Positions 23,211 through 33,741 of a DNA stretch of 61,451 nucleotides are shown piece by piece. Origin of the DNA: Gymnopus androsaceus JB14 (taxonomy: Eukaryota > Basidiomycota > Agaricomycetes > Agaricales > Omphalotaceae); NCBI GenBank assembly GCA_009733575.1, contig ML769753.1, forward strand, positions 1 through 61,451, written 5' to 3'. Every line of letters begins with the position of its first letter. Within the stretch, counting starts at the first letter, position 1. The notes under the pieces are model-generated. The model worked only from the letters and a program-made list of their open reading frames with translations. It made no database searches and was not told the origin of the DNA. The translations under genes and the position numbers were made by a program.

Positions 23211-24524
23211 GGGATGCAGGCAAAGGGGAAAGGCAGGAGCAGGATCTAATATATTGCGGGCATGCCTCTTTTATATGAGATGCCTTCATTTTGTAAAGTT
23301 TGCTGATGTCGACAGTCGACGGCCTTCTATTTGTAACCAATTGATTTGACCTGCAGATAGATACGAGAAATCTGCTGGTGGCGGTTCACGAGGACTGATC
23401 ATTCAAAGTAAGTGCGCCCATGTTCATATCCCGGAGATGAGGGAAGCCCAAATCATAGCCTTGAAAATCATAGCCTTGGAAGAAAGAAAACGTCGGTTAT
23501 TACGGTTCGACAGCTTTTTTTGCAGGCTGCTAAGGATAGGATGAAGTAAAGCAGTCCATCAGGTGAGAGATGTCCGGGAACATACATGATGTCCTTCAGC
23601 GATTGTCGGCAGTCTGGAAGACATTATCGTCCACGGCTTCCTCGGACTCTCCGGCATTCAGAACCTTCAGATCTTGGGTCATGCCATGTTAAAAACCGTG
23701 TTCTTCCAAACGCAGGGACGAAGCAGCAACCATCTTCAAGTCTAGATGGCGGAATAAAAAGGCGAGGCTTTCAGACCGATCAGGAAAGAAAGATTGTTGT
23801 TCTGGTGAAAGTTTAATTTCATCGATATCGTCATCATCATTTCCTACTAAAGGATCCGCGAATTCAGAGACTGGCTGGCCGACGGTGAGAGTACTGGCCA
23901 CAGTGAGAGTAGATACGACCTATCACTTTAGCCTTATAAGCTCATAAGCCTACGGATTACATTTACATGCGGATCGCAATCACAATTCCGAGCGAGTTTT
24001 TTTCGTTACTTTCTAATGGCCAAAACTTCAATAAAACTCATTCGAGTTGACAGTCTGCATTCTGGTTTCATAATTTATCATTGAGTAACGTTGTATACCG
24101 TACAGTATATGGCAACCTGCTGAAATATTATACACTGAACTTGAAGGTATTTAACATAAAAGTATGCTGTAAAGCTTGGTTCCGTGTGTAGACGGAAACG
24201 TGCTTCGGTTCGAGAGGCAATTCGAGGTTGTTCGCGGATAAGAATGTATATATTGGAAAGCGAAAAAGTCTGTCTATCTTGACGCGTACTGGTCTTATAC
24301 GTGCGAGTCCCTATGTATCTATGTGTTGTAGTAAGGAACGAAACGTGCCGAGAGCACCGATAACTAGTATGTAAGGTAATGTCGCTATGGTAAGTCCAAG
24401 GAACTGTCGCGAATTCATACGCGTGTATACGCGTATGAAGCGCGACATATGCAAACAAGTCGGCCTACGAAGTTCTTCTTATACACAATCCTCAGACCCA
24501 TGTTTTATCCAAGGTAACGAAGAA
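23211..24524. other. Intergenic region with a dispersed repeat
   Basis: No gene was recognised. A roughly 80-bp segment (about 23712-23790) is repeated at about 27153-27240. Confidence 0.5.
23712..23790 (+). repeat. Dispersed repeat, copy 1
   Basis: The block AGGGACGAAGCAGCAACC, then ATCTTCAAGTCT and GAGGCTT, recurs in the same order and orientation at 27153-27240. No ends or target duplication could be defined. Confidence 0.6.
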
Positions 24525-25454
24525 TTACACATCTTTCGTTGACCGGGGAAGCGATCCCAGTGCTACATGTACAAATTCATTGGCCATTGTGCAGCGAAAG
24601 ATTTGAGCGGCTCCCAATTCGCATTGACATGCTTCGCAGTTGCAGGATTTCCTTCCTTCAACTTGAATTCGTCTATACAAACCAAAGGTTTTCAGCTCGA
24701 CCCAGAGAAAGAGAGAGATCAGAAATGACTACATGCTCGCGACTACAAAGTACTTACCGAAAGTCATGAACGTGAATTCTGCTAGGCCAAAACAGTTGGT
24801 TTTATCTGCATCCAAATAGTGAGGTGAAATTAGCAGCACAGAGCCATGCGTGGGGTCGTCCGTGATGACAATCGTGACAGCATAATCGCTAGATTCCACT
24901 TGAGCTTTGGGCTTAGATTTTGCGATGCTTGAGACTTCCTCCTTGTCAATTAGATCGCTTTCAGTACACGCCTTGTAAAATTTCTCGGTATACATCGCCG
25001 TCTCAGCATACTTACACTATGTGGGATGTACGGCGGGCGGGTCCAAGGGTCAAACCAACGAAACAGAGGACTTGAAAGATCTGGTTGGACCTACCACTGG
25101 TGCCAAAGTTTTTGAACTTTTCCATTGAATACGCAGTGGTGACCTTTGCCTAAGTGAAAAAGTGTGAATGTGAGACTCAGACTCGAACGAGTAAGCAAGT
25201 ACGGATCCCTACCACATTACAGCTTAACTTTTCCACAATTTCTGGACGGGCAAACTTGAAAATCCTTGCATACCAAGTCAATGCATCAGCAGGACGCATC
25301 TCGTTGAATGGAACTTTTCTTATTTGTTCTCCCTGGGAAATGAGCTAATGTTGAACAGCGACCAGTCAGTGCACCGTATGCATTTGCATTTATCGACTGT
25401 GCATTAAAAGACACTCACCTTCTGGTCGTTGTTTGCTTGCACTGGGAAATACAT
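24525..25454 (-). CDS. Hypothetical protein, multi-exon
   Basis: Likely exons are 25454-25419 (start MYFPVQANND), 25332-25213, 25149 to about 25097, then an exon from near 25011 containing KYAETAMYTEKFYKAC to about 24761, and a last exon ending at TAA 24525-24527 with a Cys-rich CNCEACQCELG block. Phases agree for the first three and for the last two exons; the junction between exons 3 and 4 (25097 to 25011) is unresolved and may use an unusual splice site or contain an error. No domain was recognised. Upstream of the ATG a hydrophobic stretch (LLACLLLLIGL) is open but has no ATG. It is transcribed in the same direction as its neighbours. Confidence 0.5.
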
Positions 25455-26215
25455 GTATCCTAGAAGAGTAGGCGGGCTGGAGTTGGCGAGGACGAGTGAG
25501 GAATTGACGGTCACGACTCACCAGTCCGATAAGGAGGAGTAAACAAGCAAGAAGTTTGGTTATGGTCACGAGTGAATCACGGTCAGAGATCAGCGCTCAG
25601 CTCTGAAAGAAGATACGAGAAACTTAAAGAAGATGGGAAGGAGCACCTGGCGACCGTTTGAAGATGGAAAAGGCTGTCACAAGCCCCTTTATAGATCGTC
25701 TATATGAACCGTTCTATAGCCATTTTTCATTAATATCGCAATCATGCTGATCGCGTATACGAACCGTCCTACCGCCATTTATCGCGAATAACCGATCCTG
25801 GTCCCTTCCAAGTTGGTAGCCCCGGCATTGGGAATCGCCACATCCAAACTATCCAGGACTCCAGTTTCTTTTAGCAACGCGTTCGTGGTACTAATTCATG
25901 ATCACCAATTTGAGTGAATTTGAATCTAGCTGGAGATTTGAAGACCGAGCTTTTTCTACTGAAAAACATTCCTTGTTGGACCTACTCCTTCTAGTCGTTT
26001 AAGTAGGAGAACTACATTGAATGGAATTATTTATCTTGAGATGAGATGTACATGTAATCATGGGGAGACTCAATAGGATACAAGAATAGATATTACGAAT
26101 CGATGAGACGGTTTTACAAAAGGATCGGGGTGATACAACTCACGAAAAAAAAAAAAAAAGACAGAGAAAAGGATTGGATAATTCGAGACTCCTGCAACGT
26201 CCCAACCTTCAAAAA
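25455..26215. other. Intergenic, promoter region of the hypothetical gene
   Basis: No gene is recognised. A 15-bp A tract lies near 26145-26159. Confidence 0.5.
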
Positions 26216-26816
26216 CTAAACATATTTAGGCGGATTCATCTTCCACTCCTCCATCGCTCTTTTCCTCTCCGCCTCTTGCTTCTCGCGCTCTAGCCGCTGT
26301 TGGACGACTCTCTACGGAGAGAGTGAGTGAAAAATGGAAGGAAGGAGGAAAGGTAGAGAGACGTACGGCTTTGACACTTTCAATACTCGACAGCAATGTA
26401 TCCAATGTGCTTTCCGAGAACTCCATCACCTACAAAGACAGCAAAAACAACTCGTTAGTCAGTAACCACACAAAAGAAGAAAAAAAAACTCGTACATTAA
26501 CTCCAACTTGTTTCCCAATATCCCTTACGCGCTCTTTTTCGGCAGTCCAAGGATCTGCTATGGCCGAAGTTCCTGACCCAGAGGGAATGGGTGCAAATGG
26601 CAACGAGGCCGGCGGTGTCTGCAGCTCAGAAACATTCGATGAGGTAGTGGGAGGAGGAGGATTGAGAGCCTGAGCAGCACGATCGCGACCGAAATGGCCA
26701 TGACATCGACCCCAACCCCATTCCGAATCATTCTCGGGATTTCTGTTACGCTTGGCATTACTGTACATCGTAGCAGCACCAGCGCCGATGAAGAACCATA
26801 GGAAACCGCCGCCCAT
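26216..26816 (-). CDS. Small conserved-looking membrane-anchored protein, 159 aa
   Basis: Three exons: 26816-26496, 26429-26367 and 26311-26216, totalling 480 nt in frame. The N-terminus (MGGGFLWFFIGAGAATMY) is hydrophobic and looks like a membrane anchor. A Pro/Ser-rich middle follows, and then a helical C-terminus rich in Glu, Arg and Lys (RLEREKQEAERKRAMEEW) that could form a coiled coil. I do not recognise a named family and infer no function. Both introns are about 55-66 bp with GT-AG ends. Confidence 0.7.
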
Positions 26817-27603
26817 TATTCAAGTATGCGATTAGTGGTAGAGCAAGACTTGGATTTGGAGAAATATGAGTTGATGATTCAAGGCAGCAGTCTTTTTATC
26901 CTCTTTTTACCGCCGCGTTCAACTCGTCATTCATCGATACCGAAGCGGCAGCGCCGCAGCCATACAGTCTAGGCTTCAGAAGAAAGCAGTGAGCTGTTGC
27001 GTGTTTGCTCGGCTTGTCGGTTGAATGGCGTATTTCGCGTTCTGGAGGAGGAAAGCCCAAGGAAAGCGCTGCCGCAGCGACGCGCAATCGTTGTTTCAGG
27101 CGTTCCGTGTACTAAATCGTCCTTCCTTCCCATATTTTTCCAGACGTTTATTAAACGTAGGGACGAAGCAGCAACCTTTTTTTTTGAGATCTTCAAGTCT
27201 GGACGGCAGGTAGTGGTGTCATACAAAAGGGAGGCTTCATTGAAATTGTAGATCAAATTCAGATCGTCAGGAAGAAGAAAATTCGGCGGTGCCGCTTCTA
27301 CTTGTCTCCCGTAGGCAGACTCTCGCAGCAAGCTGCTATTAGAGCTTTCTACGGACTTATCCCGGTTGTTGCTAACTCTGCTTCCTACAGCGCACATTTG
27401 ACTACATTCCACAGATCAAACAGATCATGCTTCTAAGCTGTAGTACAAGATTGAATACAATATACAACGTTCAAGGGTATCAAAACTTTCAAAAACGGTA
27501 AATGCTATCCGAGTCGACTGCAAGTGACAAGAAGTGCAATAATTCGAAGCTAACTGGAATCTGTCAAGACCCAAGTTGATGCGAAACAAGAACTATCTTA
27601 CAT
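26817..27603. other. Intergenic with a dispersed repeat
   Basis: It contains the second copy of the repeat found at 23712-23790. Open frames here (for example 26969-27412, minus) have no recognisable features and overlap the repeat. Confidence 0.5.
27153..27240 (+). repeat. Dispersed repeat, copy 2
   Basis: It matches 23712-23790 in order and orientation, with a T-rich insertion after GCAGCAACC. Confidence 0.6.
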
Positions 27604-27852
27604 TTAAACTCCAGGGCTGCAATCTGGTAAGAACGTCAAATTAGGATGAGCTATTATTGCTAAATCTTAAGCAAATGTACCTCCGCGTCGGCGTTGAAGA
27701 CCACTATCATCCCGGTCAGAAAGTATGCTCGGACAGTCTGTCTGTCTGCTTTGTGGCACTGTAGGCCTTGCTGCAATCTGAGATTGAGTCTGAATGCTCA
27801 ACACGAATAGTACACAGACTACTGCAGAGGCAATGGTACCGTGGAGATTCAT
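27604..27852 (-). CDS. Small secreted peptide 1, candidate RiPP precursor (63 aa)
   Basis: Exon 1 is 27852-27681 and exon 2 is 27623-27604, separated by a 57-bp GT-AG intron in phase 1; total 192 nt. The N-terminus (ATG at 27852) has a hydrophobic signal-peptide-like stretch (VVCVLFVLSI). The mature part contains DCPSILSDRDDS and ends RRRGDCSPGV. Without splicing, the frame would end GGTFA; splicing instead creates a C-terminus matching the neighbour at 28257-28543, which has an intron of the same phase at the same place. The tri-arginine run resembles a Kex2-type processing site before a short Cys-containing tail. A TATAAAG lies about 67 bp upstream (27919-27925, minus). Function is inferred only from the context of UstYa and P450 genes. 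Confidence 0.7.
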
Positions 27853-28256
27853 CCTGAGAGGTGTCGATGGACGGGGTCGGCTGAACTGGGCGTTGAGCTC
27901 TGAGGCTAGAATTGAGTGCTTTATACTTTTCCTCTCTCTGGATTTGGACGCTAAGTGGTACGAGGTCTTCTTGCCCCAATAATGGCTAGTGTGCATATCT
28001 TATCTGCACCTTTTCTTCAATTGGCATTCGAAATCGGAAACGAGAAACTTGGAGGCTCATAGGTAATTATTACCCCATCCCTCTATTCGTATACGCTACT
28101 TACATCCGACGATTTCGATCTTATTTAGCTGCAGATTTCCTCCATCTATGGTCTGAGCGCGAGCATACGGAATGAGAAACGATCGGGGTTCTACATAGGT
28201 ATGGAGAGGCAGGTCATTGGGCTCGAGGCTAGTCTCTATCGTAGTCCTTCTCCTCC
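27853..28256. other. Spacer between the two peptide genes
   Basis: It holds the promoter of peptide 1 and the 3' region of peptide 2. A short perfect palindrome GGTAATTATTACC lies at about 28061-28073. Nothing else is recognised. Confidence 0.5.
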
Positions 28257-28543
28257 TCAGATCCCACAGTCTGCGAGAAAATGATAAGTCGTCTCCAAAC
28301 AATGCAAGGACAGAGATCATAATCACCTGCGCGTCGAGGTTCTACCTCTGAACCAGTCTCGGGGCTGGTGTCAAAATCCGAAAGTGCTGGGCAACCTCCC
28401 GGACTCGAGAACTCCCTGGTACTGGCGTTCCTGTGCAGCCTGGCTGGGAGTGAAGCTGCATTTCCCAAACGTACATCCAGGGTTATCAGTACCAAAAGCA
28501 CTGAGAGATACCCAAGTAGGCGGTGATAGAACGCAGTGGCCAT
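28257..28543 (-). CDS. Small secreted peptide 2, paralogue of peptide 1 (76 aa)
   Basis: Exon 1 is 28543-28327 and exon 2 is 28270-28257, with a 56-bp GT-AG intron in phase 1; total 231 nt. A signal-peptide-like N-terminus (LLGYLSVLLVLITL) is followed by GGCPALSDFDTS and a C-terminus ending RRADCGI. It shares with peptide 1 the Cys-Pro-[Ser/Ala] ... Leu-Ser-Asp-x-Asp block, the dibasic site, the Asp-Cys tail and the position and phase of the intron, so the two are paralogues. Two cysteines in the mature part could pair or be modified. A TATATAAG box lies about 120 bp upstream (28663-28673). Its start codon is 476 bp from the divergent UstYa gene. Confidence 0.7.
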
Positions 28544-29019
28544 GAATGGTGATGGGTGGTTGATCTCGAATCTCGATGAAGGGACAGCCGAAGATGCAGA
28601 TCGGATAAAGGACTTTCAAAGTCTAGGTGAGCTCTTGACTCTCAGCTACAATTTCCCCTTCTCTTATATATCTTTCTCGCGGTTGGTTATCAGCTCCGGA
28701 GTCAAGTCTAGAATCTCCTTTGCCAGACAATTCATACTAATACTATGTAACTATGAACCTTCTGAACGCTAACTTGAAGACAAGTGCTTCCGATCTACTC
28801 GTCGTTTTTTTCTCTCAAGGCATCAGGCCCGAAAGTCTCGAATGGTCAAGCGGGTCCGAGCAAGCTTACCTTTTCAATCGCGCGAGAACGTTCGATAGCG
28901 ATAGGATAGGATAGTATAAATTTCACTGCTCAAGGTTCCGATCGCGAACAATTCAACGTACAATTCAACGTTACAGATACGGTAACTTTAGGCACAGACA
29001 AAATATCCTAGTACGCTGG
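28544..29019. promoter_or_regulatory. Divergent promoter between peptide 2 and the UstYa gene
   Basis: This 476-bp region has TATATAAG on the minus strand (28663-28673) towards peptide 2 and TATAAA on the plus strand (28915-28920) towards the UstYa gene. Head-to-head arrangement would allow shared regulators. No specific factor site is recognised. Confidence 0.5.
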
Positions 29020-29764
29020 ATGTCAACTATTGGACAGCTTTCTAGAATGAACTTTAAAGAACATCCAGGGTGGTCTTTACCGTTAATGCTCCTTCAGCAT
29101 CCTCGACTCCCCACCGTATGGTGTTTGACAATGGCAATTGCTCTTGTTAACATACTGGTTGTCGTCGTATTGCTCCTTGATCCTGCAGGCTCAGGTAAGT
29201 CAATGCTCTACTCGTCCTATATCCTTGTGATGGTTAACAGAGATGTGACTAGGAGCAATAAAACCACATTACAGTTTCATCGGCGCAGACTACCCTATTA
29301 AGATGCCTCTCCCTTTATTCAAGGAAGTGCAGATGACATACTACGAGTCTGTGCACTACATGTTAAACGGGTCTCAGCCCATGGACGTCGCTGAGTGGGA
29401 CACTCTTTCGCTTCTACCAGAGGGTTTCGGACGCGTGCGCCTTGGGCCCGAATCTCGTACTTTCGTGCTCACATATTACCACCAGCTTCACTGCTTGCGA
29501 GGCATACAAAACTCATTTCTGGACCCGGATGACCCCCATAGATTCCCTAGTGAACCAGAACATCTTCATCATTGCTTTAACTATCTTCGACAAACACTCC
29601 TGTGCGAGGCTGCTGACTCACTGGAAAAGGGCGACTTTCTGAAGCGTAACTTCTCTTCGGAGCGTATAGGAGATACAGTTGTTTGCCGAGACTGGGAGTC
29701 GATGTTTGACGCGGCAGCTAAGAATCACCAGGATTGGAAGCGTAGCAGCAAAGCAAGAACTTGA
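29020..29764 (+). CDS. UstYa-family (DUF3328) protein
   Basis: Two exons, 29020-29194 and 29253-29764, total 687 nt (228 aa) in frame. A transmembrane helix lies at about residues 35-54 (LTMAIALVNILVVVVLLLD). The family's YSFIGADYP block follows at about residues 65-73. Both HxxHC motifs are present: HQLHC at 135-139 and HLHHC at 162-166. UstYa proteins are thought to be copper-dependent-type oxidases that cyclise or otherwise oxidise ribosomal peptides in fungi such as in ustiloxin and phomopsin pathways. The splice acceptor at 29252 was chosen over a nearer one because it gives the conserved block in frame. It sits between two peptide genes and a P450. The substrate assignment is inference. 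Confidence 0.9.
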
Positions 29765-29849
29765 AGGCATTGATGTTCATTCTCTGCTACTTACCGATAC
29801 GCGGATTTTCTTTACCAAGAAATGAATATACATAGGATTACAGTAATAA

Positions 29850-32136
29850 TCATGAAATCTGCCGTTCGTAGCTCTCTCTAATCAACTCTTCTACCGCTTT
29901 CGACCGTGGCATGATGCTACATTCGAAAGGAGGAGGGCATCTGAAATGATATAATTTTAGATAGTTAGCTCTGTTCATTGAGGAAAATAACAGCAGCCTA
30001 CGACAACATCCCGTCCATGCAATCAGTGCTGGGGTCAATTTCTACACCATCTTTATCCAATGCTCTGGCGAAATCAAAACAAACTAGTAACGAAGCAACT
30101 GCAAGCCAAAGCGAACACTGTGCGAAAGCCTTTCCAGGACACACACGTCTTCCAAAACCAAATGCCGCATCTGGGTAGGGGATTTTGCTATTGAGTGTTC
30201 CATCTGGATTGAGAAAGCGCTCGGGGTGGAATTGGGTTACGTCTTCGCCATAAATCTCAGGATTGTGAAGGAATGCCCTGGAATAAGCGGGGGCTAAGTG
30301 TCATAGTGAAATAAAAATCAGCAAATGTTTGACACTTACCAGCAGTTTGCGAGAACGGTTGTATGGCTAGGTATATAATATCCCTTATAAACATCTGCAC
30401 TGACCGTCTGATGTGGTACAGCTTGTGGAAATTATTCAATATATATATAAATTATCAATGGTTTAGAGACGTACCAAGTGGCGTAACAGGCCTCCATCGC
30501 AGTGCCTCCATTATTAGAGCATCCACGTAAGGGATTTTCCCTTCATCGTCATAATTAGGAAGACGATCAGGACCCACGACCGCGTCTACAGCAGCTTTTC
30601 CTTTCTGTAGAATCTCGGGATTCCGGACTAATGCTAGAACAACGACTGTGAGGGCTATAGCAGTCTAAATAAATATAATGATCGGTATTGCAGTGAAGCA
30701 GTTGCAATTCGGACTGAGAGACGCTTACCGTGTCTGATCCGGCTAGTAAAGAATCAGGATTAATTATACAATCTGAACTTTTTCTCACCTGAATAAGCAG
30801 TACCCGAAGCCATCTTTAAGAAATCCTCCTTCTCTTCCGACCAAGCCCCATTATCCTGCATATCCTGTAACACCCGAGAAACTACGCAAGATTTTGTCGT
30901 ACCGCTTGCCTAGTGTACAAGGCTTATGGTCAGCATTCTACGTAAAGTCTGAGCACGTTACCATATTCCTCTTGACGGATTCTACGGGTTCATTGTACAT
31001 TTGCTGAACAAATCTTCTCTCGTATGCCGCCTTTCTCTTGAATCCCGCTCCGGGAACCATTCTGGAATGTGTTTTAACAGGGGTAAGTTATCCACATGAT
31101 ACGTCCCGGGTATCCCAGCTTCCACGATAGATTGATTAGCTTTCTTTGCAAGTTCGAGGTAAGATCCATGCTGAGGGTTGTTGAAAGGGCTCATGCCATA
31201 TAACGAGGAAATTATGGTTCCACCGGAAAGACTAGAGGATAGATTAAGCTTGAAGATAGCCAATCCAGCATTGAACGTTTGGACGCACAAACGGATATGA
31301 TCCTCGAAGTCTTTCGGCGTGTCGAGAAGTTTCTTTAGGAAAAGATATATGCTTTCCTGCAAGATAGGTTTCTGCAATGTCTCGAGATTCGATGCTGAGA
31401 ATTGCTGCATGAACACCGCTCGCGACTCTGGTTATTCATTTGGTCAGGAAGTGGAAGTTGTGTAATAGTTTGCTTCGTTGAAGCTACTTACTTCGCCATC
31501 GATTACCGTAAGGAAGAAACCCGAAGTTAAAATCCCATCCCATGCTAGGAGATTTGTGAGCGGAAAAAGAATAACGTATACAATTCCCTCGCCCTCAACA
31601 CAGATCCGGTCGACGCTCGCTCTTTGAGATTATTCTTCCCAGCGAGGACCTCAGGGAATTGATTTCCACCACTGGACTGTAGAAGTACCACTACTCACAG
31701 GAAAAGCATGGGGAAATCCGGTCTGTAAATTTGAGAACATTTTGGAGTCAGTGACGTTGAAACTAGAAGTAAACGAAACGCGCTAGCCTGTTAGAATACA
31801 ATGTGGACCTTTCAACCAAAAGGTCATTCGCAGCCTCTTCCGAGTTGAGAATCAACAATGACGTTCCAGCCACGTTCAGGTATAGTAAATCGCTCCCTAG
31901 GGATATCGGCTCCCTGATGCTCATATACCAAAGTAGTACGAACCGTATTTGCGACCCATATCCATATAAGCTATATGGAGTTTCTCTTTTGGTACATCAA
32001 ATATATTCCCTATAATTGGCCATCCTTTGGGACCAGGAGGAAGTGGAAAGGGACGTTGTGGATGAACCCAAACGTGGCGAGCAAAGAGCACCAGTAATGC
32101 TAAAGCAATGAGACTGATGAGTTGCCAAGAAGACAT
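29850..32136 (-). pseudogene. Cytochrome P450 monooxygenase with one apparent 1-base frameshift
   Basis: Eleven exons: 32136-31944, 31896-31788, 31722-31699, 31544-31492, 31427-30962, 30909-30789, 30742-30729, 30664-30475, 30421-30340, 30277-30002 and 29940-29850. They sum to 1619 nt, one short of 540 codons. An N-terminal anchor and the Pro-rich hinge (PLPPGPKGWP) are present. So are the I-helix AGSDT (split over exons 6 to 8), ExxR (EALRWRP), PERF and the haem loop FGFGRRVCPGK. In exon 5 the frame must shift after HIPEWFP at about 31052, where one base is missing from a G run; everything downstream is intact. The intron after exon 2 appears to be GC-AG. A TATATA lies at 32201-32207. It may be a recent null allele or an assembly error. 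It probably oxidises a product of the neighbouring cluster. Confidence 0.85.
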
Positions 32137-32548
32137 TTAATGATGAGCCAGCTTTGGGAGGAAGGAAGGAAGGAAGACTGGGGGGCCAGTTATGTCGAAC
32201 TATATATGCCGTGATCTCAGTTGGTACCCGTGCCATTGTCCGTAAAACTTACTTACTTTACAAGGATCTGGCACACCGAACCGCACCGTCTGGTTGAATT
32301 AGGTTTCCCTAGATTCCCGAAACAATGGCGACGCTCCACATAGTTAGTGCAACCTGGCCAAAGATATGGCTCAACCCCTGACAATGCAGAGAACTCGGTG
32401 TATCTGCCTTCTATCCCACATTGGAGACAGTCTATTTGATGCACATATATGACCAATGAATGACTGAAAATGAGATAAGGTCATTCTTGCCCGGCTTGAG
32501 TAACACGATGAGGTCTGAGAGGCCATCCGGAAGCGAGCATTGCCACGT

Positions 32549-32650
32549 CACGAAAGTCTATGCCCTATTAAGGCCAATGACTTGCAACATGAGATAGCCG
32601 AGCAGTTAACTTGAAAGTGCTTGCAAAAGGGTGATGCGAGATTGATTTAA
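32549..32650 (+). repeat. Duplicated segment, copy 1
   Basis: It shares with 33188-33287 a run starting AAGTCTATGCCCTATT and including GAGATAGC, GAGCAGTTAA and GCGAGATTGATTTA at the same spacing. About 85 percent identity by eye. No coding role is seen. Confidence 0.7.
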
Positions 32651-33187
32651 AGCAGATCACGGAAACTAGGAGATGGTAGACGCGTCGCTGGAAAACGCGT
32701 CAAGTCACGCGCCACACCGAAATGATAACGTGTCTGCTATCAGCTGCTATCTTTCTAGACCCCGGAATTGAAACGGCAGACGTGATGCCTACCGCATTTA
32801 GTGACAGCCAGGTGGTCAACTTAAGGGATCTAAGATTCAGCGCATGAGCCATTAAAATAGATAGATAGATAGATTACATGGAGCGAGATGTCTGCGAACG
32901 CTACTAGTAGTCTTGGAATACTAGATGATTAGAGCGTCGCAGAACATTCTTGTTTGGCCTGGCCTGTTTCTCAATCTCGATGGGAATAGTGACTCTGTTG
33001 GATTAATATATACTTTAAACATACAGCAAGGACCAGTACGGATTAGTTAAAGTCGTTGCGTCATTTACTTTCATTCTTATTGCAGAGGAAAGCAGGTAAA
33101 TGATGTGTTAATCAAGCCTCAGGTTGATTTTTTATTCATTTTAAACTGCCCATGTCAGGCAAGTGCCACTGAAATTTACTTTGTGAC

Positions 33188-33287
33188 GTGACATCACATA
33201 AGTCTATGCCCTATTGAGGCCAATGAATTGCAATATGAGATAGCTGAGCAGTTAAATTGCCTGCAAAAGGTTGACGCGAGATTGATT
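33188..33287 (+). repeat. Duplicated segment, copy 2
   Basis: Second copy of the segment at 32549-32650, same orientation, about 640 bp downstream. It may mark the ends of an unrecognised element. Confidence 0.7.
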
Positions 33288-33741
33288 TAGAGGGAACTAA
33301 GTAGTAGGAGAAACGAGATGATAAGTAGTGATGTGCCGGCTCGGCCTGAAAGCCCTAGGCCGGGCCAAGCCAAGCCAAGCCAAGCCGTGAAAAGCCGGGC
33401 CGTAACCTTTGGCCTGAGGAGGGCGCCCGGGGATCTCAGAGTATGAGCCACTGTCCGGCTCGGAGTCTGAGCCAGAGAGTCTGAGCCAGGAATTAGATAG
33501 CTCAGAGTATTGAAATTGTATGAGTCCAGGACTTTCGTAGATAAATCCAGAAGCAAGACTGTGTGGGCAAATCCCGAGGAATACTATTGGTGGAAGTAAT
33601 GACCTGGATTATTAAGCCTTGACAAGTGACCACCATCTCGTAGCAACAACCACCACTTGAACAACGCGACTCTTTGCACAACGCGATTTGAACAGCGCGA
33701 TTGTATTCTTCTATATAATTCTCTCTCTTGCATCACAACAA

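Larger units (their letters stand above)
32137..33735. other. Intergenic with a duplicated 105-bp segment and simple repeats
   Basis: It contains the P450 promoter, two copies of a segment (below), a short GATA repeat near 32862-32875 and a CCAAG pentamer repeat near 33364-33387. No gene is supported. Confidence 0.5.

Noticed and set aside
24180..24260. Possible tRNA (GGTTCGA-like box)
   Set aside because: No matching acceptor stem or anticodon arm could be built.
29442..29642. 66-aa plus-strand frame within the UstYa gene
   Set aside because: It is an overlapping alternative frame of the UstYa coding exon.
32253..32456. Cys-containing 67-aa minus-strand frame as a third peptide gene
   Set aside because: It lacks a signal peptide, the Cys-Pro...Leu-Ser-Asp block and the Arg-Arg-x-Asp-Cys end.
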